From Streptomyces olivaceus (GTDB lineage Bacteria; Actinomycetota; Actinomycetes; Streptomycetales; Streptomycetaceae): a DNA stretch of 64,000 nt. Under the pieces are notes generated by a model, which saw nothing but the letters and a program-made list of their open reading frames with translations, was not told where the DNA came from and did no database searches. The translations under genes and the position numbers were made by a program. The stretch lies in assembly GCF_000721235.1 (NCBI RefSeq), contig NZ_JOFH01000014.1:248001-312000 (forward strand). Direction: 5' to 3'. Shown one piece after another: positions 18,189 to 26,339 of the stretch; the first letter of the stretch is position 1; each line of letters begins with the position of its first letter.

Positions 18189-18917
18189 ATGACTGAGACC
18201 GGCTCCCCCTCGTCCCCGCCCGGGAAGCGGATGCTCTCCGACCAGGTCCACGCACATCTGCGGGACGCGATCCTGCGCGGCGACCATGCCCCCGGTGCCC
18301 CCCTCAAGCCGCAGGACCTCGCCAAGGAGCAGGGCGTGAGCCTGGCCGTGGTGCGCGAGGCCCTCGTGCGGGTGGTCGGAGACGGTCTCGCCGACCGGCT
18401 GCCCAACCGCGGCTTCGCCGTACCGGCCTTCTCCGACCGCCGCTGGCAGGAGATCGCCGAGGCCCGCCGGACCGTCGAGCCGGTCATGCTGCGGATGTCC
18501 GTCGAGCGCGGCGACGTCGACTGGGAGGCCCGGGTGCGGGCGGCCCACCACCGCCTGGCCCGCACGCCCGCGTACGCGCCGGGGGAGGGCGCGTACTACA
18601 GCGGCGAGTGGTCCGAGGCGCACCGGGTCTTCCACCGCACCCTGATGGAGGGCTGCGGCAACCCCGTGCTGCTGGAGACCTTCGACCGGCTGTGGACGGC
18701 CGGTGAACTCGCCCGCCGCTGGTCCGCGCACCGCTCCCCCGACCGCGACGGCGCCGAGGAGCACCGCAGCCTGGAGGCGGCCGTGCTGGCCCGCGACGGC
18801 GACACCGCGGCAGCGATCCTCACCCGGCACCTCACCCTGACGGCGGCGGCGCTGACGGACGCCGGGGCGGACGGCACGCCGGGCGGCGTGGCGGACGACA
18901 CGCCGGACGGTGGCTGA
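18189..18917 (+). CDS. GntR family regulator (FadR/FCD subfamily)
   Basis: 242 aa. The winged helix is at residues 14-75 (LSDQVHAHLRDAILRGDHAP, QDLAKEQGVSLAVVREAL). The C-terminal FCD effector domain has conserved metal-ligand-type residues (EAHRVFHRTLMEGCGNPVLL, EHRSLEAAVLARD). ATG 18189 is preceded at six bases by TATGCT, so it is likely leaderless. The AATAATCGATTATT palindrome upstream is its probable operator, suggesting autoregulation and control of the divergent PEBP-dmdR2 operon. The last 20 residues are low complexity. Confidence 0.87.
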   Translation: MTETGSPSSPPGKRMLSDQVHAHLRDAILRGDHAPGAPLKPQDLAKEQGVSLAVVREALVRVVGDGLADRLPNRGFAVPAFSDRRWQEIAEARRTVEPVMLRMSVERGDVDWEARVRAAHHRLARTPAYAPGEGAYYSGEWSEAHRVFHRTLMEGCGNPVLLETFDRLWTAGELARRWSAHRSPDRDGAEEHRSLEAAVLARDGDTAAAILTRHLTLTAAALTDAGADGTPGGVADDTPDGG

Positions 18918-18966
18918 GAACTCCCTGCGGGTTCCTCCCTGAGAACTCCCTGTGGGTTTCTCAGGG
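18914..18966. promoter_or_regulatory. Direct repeats upstream of the response-regulator operon
   Basis: CTGAGAACTCCCTG occurs at 18914 and 18939; each is the start of a 20-base unit with one mismatch, offset 25 bp. CCCTGAG (18937-18943) and CTCAGGG (18960-18966) also form an inverted pair. Position and direct-repeat form suit an OmpR-type activator site. Confidence 0.5.
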
Positions 18967-19020
18967 AAATCACAGCTTGGGGAAAGGGCCCTCTCAGAGC
19001 GCTCCGACATCGTGTCCGGC

Positions 19021-19761
19021 ATGACCACGACCTCGCCCCAGGGGCGCACCGAACTGCTGAGGCCGGACGGGAGCCCCGTCCGGGTGCTTGTAGTGGACGA
19101 CGAGTTGTCCATCACCGAACTGCTCTCCATGGCCCTGCGCTACGAGGGCTGGCAGATCCGCAGCGCGGGCGACGGCCACGGGGCGGTGCAGGCGGCCCGC
19201 GAGTTCCGGCCGGACGCCGTCGTGCTGGACATGATGCTGCCCGACATGGACGGCCTGAGCGTCCTGGGGCGGCTGCGCCGGGACCTGCCGGACGTGCCGG
19301 TGCTGTTCCTCACCGCGAAGGACGCCGTGGAGGACCGTATCGCCGGGCTGACCGCGGGCGGGGACGACTACGTCACCAAGCCGTTCAGCCTGGAGGAGGT
19401 CGTCGCCCGGCTGCGCGGACTGATCCGGCGCTCCGGCGCCGCCGACCGGCGCTCCGACTCCGTCCTGGTCGTCGGCGACCTCACCCTCGACGAGGACAGC
19501 CACGAGGTCACCCGCGGCGGTGACGGCATCCACCTCACCGCCACCGAGTTCGAGCTGCTGCGCTTCCTGATGCGCAACCCGCGCCGGGTGCTGAGCAAGG
19601 CGCAGATCCTGGACCGGGTGTGGTCCTACGACTTCGGCGGGCAGGCCAACGTCGTCGAGCTGTACATCTCCTACCTGCGGCGGAAGATCGACGCCGGGCG
19701 CGAGCCGATGATCCACACCCGGCGCGGCGCCGGTTACCTGATCAAGCCCGCGGTCTCGTGA
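19021..19761 (+). CDS. OmpR-family response regulator
   Basis: 246 aa. Receiver domain VRVLVVDDELSITELLSMAL with the phosphoacceptor Asp in VVLDMMLPDMDG, Thr in FLTAKD and Lys in VTKPF. The winged-helix output domain has LTATEFELLRFLMRNPRRVL and ending IHTRRGAGYLIK. ATG 19021 is the first start before the receiver; no strong ribosome site is seen. Its stop overlaps the GTG of the sensor kinase (GTGA at 19758), so they are coupled. Probable role: controlling the glycosyltransferase genes behind it and itself. Confidence 0.92.
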   Translation: MTTTSPQGRTELLRPDGSPVRVLVVDDELSITELLSMALRYEGWQIRSAGDGHGAVQAAREFRPDAVVLDMMLPDMDGLSVLGRLRRDLPDVPVLFLTAKDAVEDRIAGLTAGGDDYVTKPFSLEEVVARLRGLIRRSGAADRRSDSVLVVGDLTLDEDSHEVTRGGDGIHLTATEFELLRFLMRNPRRVLSKAQILDRVWSYDFGGQANVVELYISYLRRKIDAGREPMIHTRRGAGYLIKPAVS

Positions 19762-21314
19762 GCAGGCGGCGACGACCGCGGCCGCGGACCCTGCGGACGC
19801 GCCTCGTCGTCGCGTCCGTGGCACTGATCGCGGTGGTGTGCGCGGTGATCGGGACGGTGACGACCCTCGCCCTGCGCTCGCACCTGTACGACCAGCTGGA
19901 CGGGCAGGTGCAGGAGGTCGCGGCGCGGGTGTCCGGCTTCGGACCGCCCGGCGACCCCAAGGCCGGCGGCGGTGGCGGCGGCCCGCAGCGGATGGACCTC
20001 GACGAGTTCGTCACGCACGGGGGCCCGCAGCCGCGCGACACCATCGTCGCGGAGATCGACGACGGGGTCGTCGTGGATGCCAAGTACGGCCAGAAGGACG
20101 AGGCGAGCACGGACGTCAGCAGGACGACGCCGGTCTCCCTCGACGAGACCCAGCGTGCCGCGCTGGCCACCGTCCCCCAGGACGGCAACGCGCACACCGT
20201 AGAGGTCCCCGGCCTCGGCGACTACCGCGTCGAGTACCACAACGGCTACTACGCCGCCCTCCCCACCACCGGCGTCGACAGCACCGTCAACACGCTGATC
20301 ATCGTCGAGGCCAGCGTCACCGCCGCAGGACTCATCGCCGCCTCCCTCGCCGGGACCGTCATCGTCGGCGTCGCCACCCGCCCCCTGCGCAAGGTCGCCG
20401 CCACCGCCGGCCGCGTCTCCGAACTCCCTCTGCACGCGGGCGAGGTCAACCTCGACGAGCGCGTCCCCGACTCCGAGTGCGACCCGCACACCGAGGTCGG
20501 CCGGGTCGGCTCCGCGCTCAACCGGATGCTGGACCACGTGCACGGCGCCCTGCACGCCCGCCAGGAGAGCGAGACGCGGGTACGGCAGTTCGTCGCCGAC
20601 GCCAGCCACGAACTGCGCACCCCCCTCTCCTCCATCCGCGGGTACGCCGAACTCACCCGCCGGGGGCGCGAGGAGGTCGGCCCCGACACCCGGCACGCGC
20701 TGGGCCGCATCGAGTCCGAGGCGGGCCGCATGACGCTGCTGGTCGAGGACCTGCTGCTGCTCGCGCGCCTGGACGCCGGGCGGCCGCTGGAGTTCGAGCG
20801 GACCGACCTCGTACCGCTGGTCGTGGACACCGTCAGCGACGCCCGCGCGGCCGGGCTCGACCACAACTGGCGGCTCGACCTGCCCGACGCACCGGCGCCG
20901 GTGTCGGCGGACGCCGCCCGCCTCCAGCAGGTGCTGGTCAACCTCCTCGGCAACGCCCGCAACCACACGCCGCCGGGCACGACCGTCACCGCGCGCGTGC
21001 GCACGAGCGGCGCGTGGCTGTGCGTGGACGTCGAGGACAACGGCCCGGGCGTGCCGGCGGAGTTGCTGCCGCACGTCTTCGAGCGGTTCGCGCGCGGCGA
21101 CTCCGCGCGGTCCCGGGCGACCGGTTCGACGGGGCTCGGGCTCGCCATCGTGCAGGCCGTGACGACCGCGCACGGCGGCGGCGTGACGGTCGCCAGCGTG
21201 CCCGGGCGGACGGTCTTCACCGTGCATCTGCCCGCAGTTCAGGAACGACGGGACGCGTGGGCGCACTCACAGGCACAGCACAGCCTCACCACACGGGTGC
21301 GACAGGGGACTTGA
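19758..21314 (+). CDS. Sensor histidine kinase
   Basis: 518 aa. TM1 at about 15-40 (LVVASVALIAVVCAVIGTVT), a Gly-rich extracellular sensor of about 125 residues, TM2 about 180-205 (IIVEASVTAAGLIAASLAGT), HAMP, H-box ASHELRTPLSSIRGY, N-box VNLLGNARNHTPPG, G-boxes VEDNGPGVP and STGLGLAIVQ. It starts inside the regulator stop codon. Its own stop (21312-21314) lies in the left arm of the hairpin that encloses the next gene's start. Signal unknown. Confidence 0.92.
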   Translation: MSRRRRPRPRTLRTRLVVASVALIAVVCAVIGTVTTLALRSHLYDQLDGQVQEVAARVSGFGPPGDPKAGGGGGGPQRMDLDEFVTHGGPQPRDTIVAEIDDGVVVDAKYGQKDEASTDVSRTTPVSLDETQRAALATVPQDGNAHTVEVPGLGDYRVEYHNGYYAALPTTGVDSTVNTLIIVEASVTAAGLIAASLAGTVIVGVATRPLRKVAATAGRVSELPLHAGEVNLDERVPDSECDPHTEVGRVGSALNRMLDHVHGALHARQESETRVRQFVADASHELRTPLSSIRGYAELTRRGREEVGPDTRHALGRIESEAGRMTLLVEDLLLLARLDAGRPLEFERTDLVPLVVDTVSDARAAGLDHNWRLDLPDAPAPVSADAARLQQVLVNLLGNARNHTPPGTTVTARVRTSGAWLCVDVEDNGPGVPAELLPHVFERFARGDSARSRATGSTGLGLAIVQAVTTAHGGGVTVASVPGRTVFTVHLPAVQERRDAWAHSQAQHSLTTRVRQGT

Positions 21315-21347
21315 GAAGAGTCGGTCCCATGCGAACCGACTCTTCTC
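21313..21347 (+). promoter_or_regulatory. Hairpin holding the start codon of the GT2/GtrA gene in its loop
   Basis: Arms GAGAAGAGTCGGT (21313-21325) and ACCGACTCTTCTC (21335-21347) are perfectly complementary over 13 bp. The 9-base loop CCCATGCGA contains the ATG at 21329. The left arm includes the only purine-rich ribosome-site candidate (GAGAAGAG). Formation should hide the site unless ribosomes finishing the kinase gene open it. Confidence 0.75.
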
Positions 21348-22747
21348 CCGGCTCCCTGCCGGCGCGGGAGCACCTCCCGGCCGCGGCAGCCGGCCCGCCC
21401 GTCCTCGACGTGGTGATCCCCGTCTACAACGAGGAGAAGGACCTGAGGCGGTGCGTCCTGAGGCTGCACGAGCACCTCACCCGGACGTTCCCCTACGCCT
21501 TCCGCGTCACCGTCGCCGACAACGCCTCCGCCGACGCCACCCCCCACGTCGCGGCCCGGCTGGCGGCGGAACTCCCCGAGGTCAGGTCCGTCCGCCTGGA
21601 GCAGAAGGGCCGCGGCAGGGCCCTCAGGACCGTCTGGTCCGCCTCCGACGCCCCGGTCCTCGCCTACATGGACGTGGACCTGTCCACCGACCTGAACGCG
21701 CTGCTCCCGCTGGTGGCGCCGCTCATCTCCGGCCACTCGGACCTCGCGATCGGCTCCCGGCTCGCCCGCAGCTCGCGGGTGGTGCGCGGCGCCAAGCGGG
21801 AGTTCATCTCCCGCACCTACAACCTCATCCTGCGCGGCTCCCTCCAGGCCCGCTTCTCCGACGCCCAGTGCGGCTTCAAGGCGATCCGCCGGGACGTGGC
21901 CCAGGTGCTGCTGCCGCTGGTGGAGGACACCGGCTGGTTCTTCGACACCGAGATGCTGGTGCTCGCCGAGCGGGCCGGCTGCCGCATCCACGAGGTGCCG
22001 GTCGACTGGGTCGACGACCCCGACTCGACCGTGCACATCGTGAAGACGGCGACCGAGGACCTCAAGGGCGTGTGGCGGGTCGGCAAGGCCCTGGCCACCG
22101 GCTCGCTGCCGCTGGACCGGCTGGCCCGCCCCTTCGGCGACGACCCCCGCGACCGCGACCTGACGGACGTGCCGCAGGGGCTGGCCCGGCAGCTCGTCGG
22201 CTTCTGCGTCGTGGGCGCCCTCTCCACGCTCTTCTACCTCCTCCTCTACAGCGGCTTCCGCCTCTTCACCGGCTCCCAGGTCGCCAACGCGCTCGCCCTG
22301 CTGGTCTCCGCCGTCGCCAACACCGCCGCCAACCGGCGGCTGACCTTCGGGGTGCGCGGCCGGGGCGGTGCCGTGCGGCACCAGGCGCAGGGGCTGGTCG
22401 TCTTCGGTATCGGCCTCGCGCTGACCAGCGGTTCGCTCGCCGCCCTGAACGCGGCGAGCGCCGACCCGGACCACTCCACCGAGCTGGCCGTGCTGATCGC
22501 CGCCAACCTCGCGGCGACGGTGCTGCGCTTCCTGCTCTTCCGCGCCTGGGTCTTCCCGGACGCGCCGCCCGCGGCCCCCGCGCCGGGCCCCGGGCCCACC
22601 GGTGCCGGTTCGGCGGGCGCCGGGTTCCCGGACCCGTACCGCGCCTGGAGCGACGCCACCGTGCGGCTCCAGCCGGTGCGCTCCGCCGGCCCCGACGCGA
22701 CCGGCCCGGCGACCGAGCCCGCGACCGACCCGAGGAGCGCCCGATGA
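21329..22747 (+). CDS. Fused GT2 glycosyltransferase and GtrA flippase-like protein
   Basis: 472 aa. N-terminal GT-A domain: VVIPVYNEEKDLRRCV, then MDVDLSTDL (DxD-type) and DAQCGFKAIRRDV, typical of polyprenyl-phosphate sugar synthases. C-terminal GtrA domain of four membrane segments (LVGFCVVGALSTLFYLLLYS, NTAANRRLTFGVRG), associated with moving polyprenol-linked sugars. It probably makes and flips a polyprenyl-phosphate hexose for the next gene product. ATG 21329 sits in a hairpin loop, and its stop overlaps the next ATG (ATGA at 22744). Confidence 0.88.
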   Translation: MRTDSSPGSLPAREHLPAAAAGPPVLDVVIPVYNEEKDLRRCVLRLHEHLTRTFPYAFRVTVADNASADATPHVAARLAAELPEVRSVRLEQKGRGRALRTVWSASDAPVLAYMDVDLSTDLNALLPLVAPLISGHSDLAIGSRLARSSRVVRGAKREFISRTYNLILRGSLQARFSDAQCGFKAIRRDVAQVLLPLVEDTGWFFDTEMLVLAERAGCRIHEVPVDWVDDPDSTVHIVKTATEDLKGVWRVGKALATGSLPLDRLARPFGDDPRDRDLTDVPQGLARQLVGFCVVGALSTLFYLLLYSGFRLFTGSQVANALALLVSAVANTAANRRLTFGVRGRGGAVRHQAQGLVVFGIGLALTSGSLAALNAASADPDHSTELAVLIAANLAATVLRFLLFRAWVFPDAPPAAPAPGPGPTGAGSAGAGFPDPYRAWSDATVRLQPVRSAGPDATGPATEPATDPRSAR

Positions 22748-25029
22748 CGACGCACTACGACCCGGCCGCGCCCGCCGAGGAGACACGCGCACCCGGCGGC
22801 GGGAACGGGGGACCGCCCCCGGCGGCACCGCCCGCCGACCACCACCACCATCACCACCACGGGCAGCACGGGCAGTCCGGCGGATCGCGGCTCGGCCGGC
22901 TGTGGCGCGGCCGTCCCGAGGACCCGGGCTGGGTACGCCCCGCCTTCCTCGGCCTCCTGCTGGCCACCGCCGTCCTCTACCTCTACAACCTGAGCGCCTC
23001 CGGCTACGCCAACTCCTTCTACTCCGCGGCCGTACAGGCGGGCAGCCAGTCCTGGAAGGCCCTGTTCTTCGGCTCCCTCGACGCCGGCAACGCGATCACC
23101 GTGGACAAGCCCCCGGCCGCCCTGTGGCCGATGGCCCTGGCGGTGCGGATCTTCGGGCTCTCGTCCTGGTCGGTCCTCGTCCCCGAGGTGCTGATGGGGG
23201 TGGGCACGGTCGCCGTCGTGTACGCGGCGGTGCGCCGCCGGTTCAGCCCCGCGGCCGGACTGATCGCGGGTGCCGTGCTGGCGCTGACGCCCGTGGCCGC
23301 GCTGATGTTCCGGTTCAACAACCCGGACGCGCTGCTCGCGCTGCTGATGTCCGTCACCTGCTACTTCGTCGTACGGGCGCTGGAGGACGGCCGGACCAAG
23401 TGGCTGGTGTGGGCCGGCGTCGCGGTCGGCTTCGCCTTCCTGGCCAAGACCCTCCAGGCCTTCCTGATCCTGCCCCCGCTCGCCCTCGTGTACGGCGTCT
23501 GCGCACCGGTGCGGCTGCGCAGGCGCCTCGGCCAACTCGCGCTCGCCACCCTCGCGATCGTCGTCTCCGGCGGCTGGTGGGTCGCGGTCGTGGAGCTGTG
23601 GCCCGCGTCGTCCCGCCCGTACATCGGCGGCTCGCAGAACAACAGCTTCCTGGAACTGACCTTCGGCTACAACGGTCTCGGCCGGCTCAACGGCGAGGAG
23701 ACCGGCAGCGTCGGTGGCGGTGGCGGTGGCGGCATGGGCGGGGGCAGCCAGTGGGGCGAGACCGGCTGGGACCGGATGTTCAACTCCGAGATCGGCGGCC
23801 AGATCTCCTGGCTGCTCCCGGCCGCCCTGATCCTGCTCGTCGCGGGCCTGGTCGCCACGCGCCGGGCCGGACGTACGGACGCCGCGCGCGCGTCCTTCCT
23901 GGTCTGGGGCGGCTCGCTGGTGACGACCGCGGCCGTCTTCAGCTACATGGCGGGCATCTTCCACCAGTACTACACGGTGGCCCTCGCCCCCTACCTGGCG
24001 GCTGTCGTCGGCATGGGCGCCGCGGCCCTGTGGGAACGGCGCGAGCGGCTCTGGGCGTCCCTCGCCCTGGCCGCCGCCGTGACGGCGACCGCGGCCTGGG
24101 GGTACGTCCTGCTGAACCGCACGCCCGCGTACCTGCCCTGGCTGAAGTGGCTGGTGCTGGTCGGCGGCCTGGCCGCCGCGCTGGGCCTGGTCTTCGCCGG
24201 ACGGCTGGACCGGCGGGCCCTCCTCGCGGCGGCGGGCCTCGGCCTCGTGGCGTCGCTGGCCGCGCCGACGGCGTACACGCTGAGCACGGTCTCCGAGGGG
24301 CACAGCGGCTCCATCGTCACGGCAGGTCCGTCCGGCGCGAGCATGATGGGCGGTCCGGGCGGTGGCGGAGGCCGGGGCGGCTTCCCGGGCGGCGGCTTCC
24401 CCGGCGGCGGGAACGCGGCACCCGGGCAGGGCCAAGGGCAGGGACAGACGCAGGGCCAGGGCCAGAGCGGTCCGGGCGGCGGCGGTGGCGGGGGCTTCCC
24501 CGGCGGCGGCACCGCCCCGGGCCAGAACGGCCAGAACGGCCAGGCCCCCAACAGCCAGGCCCCCAACAGCCAGGCCCCCAACGGCCGGAGCAACCAGAAC
24601 GGCGCGGCAGGCGAAGGCGGGGGCATGGCCGGCGGCATGGGCGGGGGCGGCGGCATGGGCGGTCTGCTCAACGGCGCCGAGGTCGGCTCCGAGGCGAAGA
24701 AGCTGCTGGAGACCGACGCCGGTTCCTACACCTGGGCGGCCGCCGCGATCGGTTCGCAGAACGCCGCGAGCTACCAGCTCAGCACCGGCGACCCGGTGAT
24801 GGCGATCGGCGGCTTCAACGGCACCGACCCGTCACCGACCCTGGCGCAGTTCAAGGAGTACGTGGCGGAGGGCGAGATCCACTACTTCATCGGCGGCGGT
24901 ACGGGCGGCGGCATGGGCGGTGACGACTCCGGCACCGCGTCGCAGATCACCTCGTGGGTCGAGGCCCACTTCAAGGAGGTCACGGCCGGTTCGGCCACCT
25001 TCTACGACCTCACGCAGCCGACGGACTGA
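22744..25029 (+). CDS. PMT/ArnT-like membrane glycosyltransferase with His-tract and Gly-rich domain
   Basis: 761 aa. The N-tail has seven consecutive His (about residues 33-39). Then come about 11-12 membrane segments with the GT-C signature SFYSAAVQAGSQSWKALFFG and DAGNAITVDKPP, where an Asp in the first loop is the likely catalytic base. RFNNPDALLALLMSVTCYFV is another conserved block. After the last TM comes a 130-residue Gly/Gln/Asn-rich stretch and a soluble C-terminal domain (about 655-761). GT-C enzymes use polyprenyl-phosphate sugars on the outer face; the partner gene upstream would supply these. The acceptor, protein or wall polymer, is unknown. Confidence 0.87.
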   Translation: MTTHYDPAAPAEETRAPGGGNGGPPPAAPPADHHHHHHHGQHGQSGGSRLGRLWRGRPEDPGWVRPAFLGLLLATAVLYLYNLSASGYANSFYSAAVQAGSQSWKALFFGSLDAGNAITVDKPPAALWPMALAVRIFGLSSWSVLVPEVLMGVGTVAVVYAAVRRRFSPAAGLIAGAVLALTPVAALMFRFNNPDALLALLMSVTCYFVVRALEDGRTKWLVWAGVAVGFAFLAKTLQAFLILPPLALVYGVCAPVRLRRRLGQLALATLAIVVSGGWWVAVVELWPASSRPYIGGSQNNSFLELTFGYNGLGRLNGEETGSVGGGGGGGMGGGSQWGETGWDRMFNSEIGGQISWLLPAALILLVAGLVATRRAGRTDAARASFLVWGGSLVTTAAVFSYMAGIFHQYYTVALAPYLAAVVGMGAAALWERRERLWASLALAAAVTATAAWGYVLLNRTPAYLPWLKWLVLVGGLAAALGLVFAGRLDRRALLAAAGLGLVASLAAPTAYTLSTVSEGHSGSIVTAGPSGASMMGGPGGGGGRGGFPGGGFPGGGNAAPGQGQGQGQTQGQGQSGPGGGGGGGFPGGGTAPGQNGQNGQAPNSQAPNSQAPNGRSNQNGAAGEGGGMAGGMGGGGGMGGLLNGAEVGSEAKKLLETDAGSYTWAAAAIGSQNAASYQLSTGDPVMAIGGFNGTDPSPTLAQFKEYVAEGEIHYFIGGGTGGGMGGDDSGTASQITSWVEAHFKEVTAGSATFYDLTQPTD

Positions 25030-25038
25030 CCGGCCGGC

Positions 25039-25066
25039 CATCGCCGGTAGCGAACGACCGGCGATG
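25039..25066 (+). terminator. Terminator of the two-component/glycosyltransferase operon
   Basis: CATCGCCGGT (25039-25048) pairs with ACCGGCGATG (25057-25066), loop of 8, ten bases after the stop. Confidence 0.6.
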
Positions 25067-25096
25067 CGGTGTCCCGCGCTCATACAGTCCGTCCGC

Positions 25097-26263
25097 ATGA
25101 GTGTTCTCACGAGACCCCGCATCGCCGTGGTCGGGAGCGGCCCCGCCGGTCTCACCTTCGCCCGGGTCCTGCACCGCCACGGCCACCCCGTCACCGTCCT
25201 CGAACGCGACCCCGCCCCCGACGCCCGCCCTCCGGGCGGCACGCTGGACCTGCACGAGGGGCTGGGCCAACTCGCCCTGGACAAGGCGGGGCTGCTGGAC
25301 CGGTTCCGGGCGCTGGCCCGTCCCGAGGGGCAGGCCATGCGCATCCTGGACGTCGACGGCACCGTCCTGCGCGACTGGCGGCCCGGCCCGGACGAGCGGG
25401 CCAACCCCGAGATCGACCGCGGGCAACTCCGCGACCTGCTGCTCGGCCCGCTCGACGTCCGGTGGGCACGGCACGTGACGCGGGTGGAGCCGGGGGCCGG
25501 GGACGGCGTGCGGGTCCACTTCGCGGACGGGCGGCAGGAGACGTACGACCTCGTGGTCGGCGCGGACGGCGCCTGGTCCCGGACCCGCCCGGCACTCTCG
25601 CCGGTGACGCCGCGCTACACCGGCGTGACCCTGGTCGAGACCTCACTGGACGACGTCGACACCCGCCACCCCGACCTCGCCCGGCTGGTGGGCGACGGCT
25701 CCGTGGCCGTGTACGGCGTGAACCGGGCGATCGTCGCCCAGCGCGGCAGCGGCGGCCACGTCAAGGTGTACGCCCAGTTCCGCGCACCGCTGGACCGGCA
25801 CCCGGAGCCGGACCCCGACCCGTTCCCGACGGACACCGGCACAGACGTCGGCCCGGACATCGACACCGTACGGACGGCCCTGCTGTCGATGTTCGACGGC
25901 TGGGCCGTGCCCGTCCTCGAACTCCTCCGCCGCGGCGCCGTCTTCGTCCGCCGCCCCCTGTACGTCCTGCCCGTCGGCCACACCTGGACCCACGTCCGCG
26001 GGGTGACGCTCCTGGGCGACGCCGCCCATCTGATGCCGCCGCTGGGGGCGGGCGCGAACCTCGCGATGCTGGAGGGCGCCGAGCTGGCCGAGGCCCTCGC
26101 CACCGGCTCCGGGGAACCGGACGACACCGTCCGCGCCTTCGAGGAGCGGATGTGGGCCCGGGCCGCCCGGTGGGCCGGGATCACGGCCGCCGGTCTGGAA
26201 CGCCTCGTGAGCCCCGACCCCGCCGCGGCCCTCGCCGTCTTCGACGAGGTGCAGCCCTCCTGA
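25097..26263 (+). CDS. FAD-dependent monooxygenase (TetX/PHBH-like)
   Basis: 388 aa. Rossmann GxGxxG motif IAVVGSGPAGLTFARVLHRH followed by VLERD, the DG motif VVGADGAWSRTR, and the GD motif LLGDAAHLMPPLGAGANLAM that closes the FAD site. These three mark class A flavoprotein monooxygenases hydroxylating aromatic or polyketide-like substrates. The resemblance to TetX-type enzymes suggests possible drug modification, and a multidrug-type MFS pump follows, but this is inference. TACAGT (25083-25088) eight bases before the ATG suggests leaderless expression. Confidence 0.88.
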   Translation: MSVLTRPRIAVVGSGPAGLTFARVLHRHGHPVTVLERDPAPDARPPGGTLDLHEGLGQLALDKAGLLDRFRALARPEGQAMRILDVDGTVLRDWRPGPDERANPEIDRGQLRDLLLGPLDVRWARHVTRVEPGAGDGVRVHFADGRQETYDLVVGADGAWSRTRPALSPVTPRYTGVTLVETSLDDVDTRHPDLARLVGDGSVAVYGVNRAIVAQRGSGGHVKVYAQFRAPLDRHPEPDPDPFPTDTGTDVGPDIDTVRTALLSMFDGWAVPVLELLRRGAVFVRRPLYVLPVGHTWTHVRGVTLLGDAAHLMPPLGAGANLAMLEGAELAEALATGSGEPDDTVRAFEERMWARAARWAGITAAGLERLVSPDPAAALAVFDEVQPS

Positions 26264-26304
26264 CCGCTCGACCCGGCCGTACGAGACGCGGCAGCCGAAG
26301 CCGT

Positions 26305-26337
26305 TGTACAGTGTATAAGTCAGCTATACGCTGTACA
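26305..26337. promoter_or_regulatory. 13-7-13 inverted repeat immediately before the MFS start
   Basis: TGTACAGTGTATA (26305-26317) and TATACGCTGTACA (26325-26337) are inverted copies with one mismatch, ending 2 bp before the GTG. Promoter-like TTGTAC and TATACG lie inside. A repressor here would block initiation, and the TetR encoded downstream is the obvious candidate. Confidence 0.7.
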
Positions 26338-26339
26338 GC

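Noticed and set aside
22840..22861. Seven-His tract as a cloning-tag contaminant
   Set aside because: It lies inside a natural reading frame coupled to its neighbours and uses mixed CAC/CAT codons, so it looks genuine.
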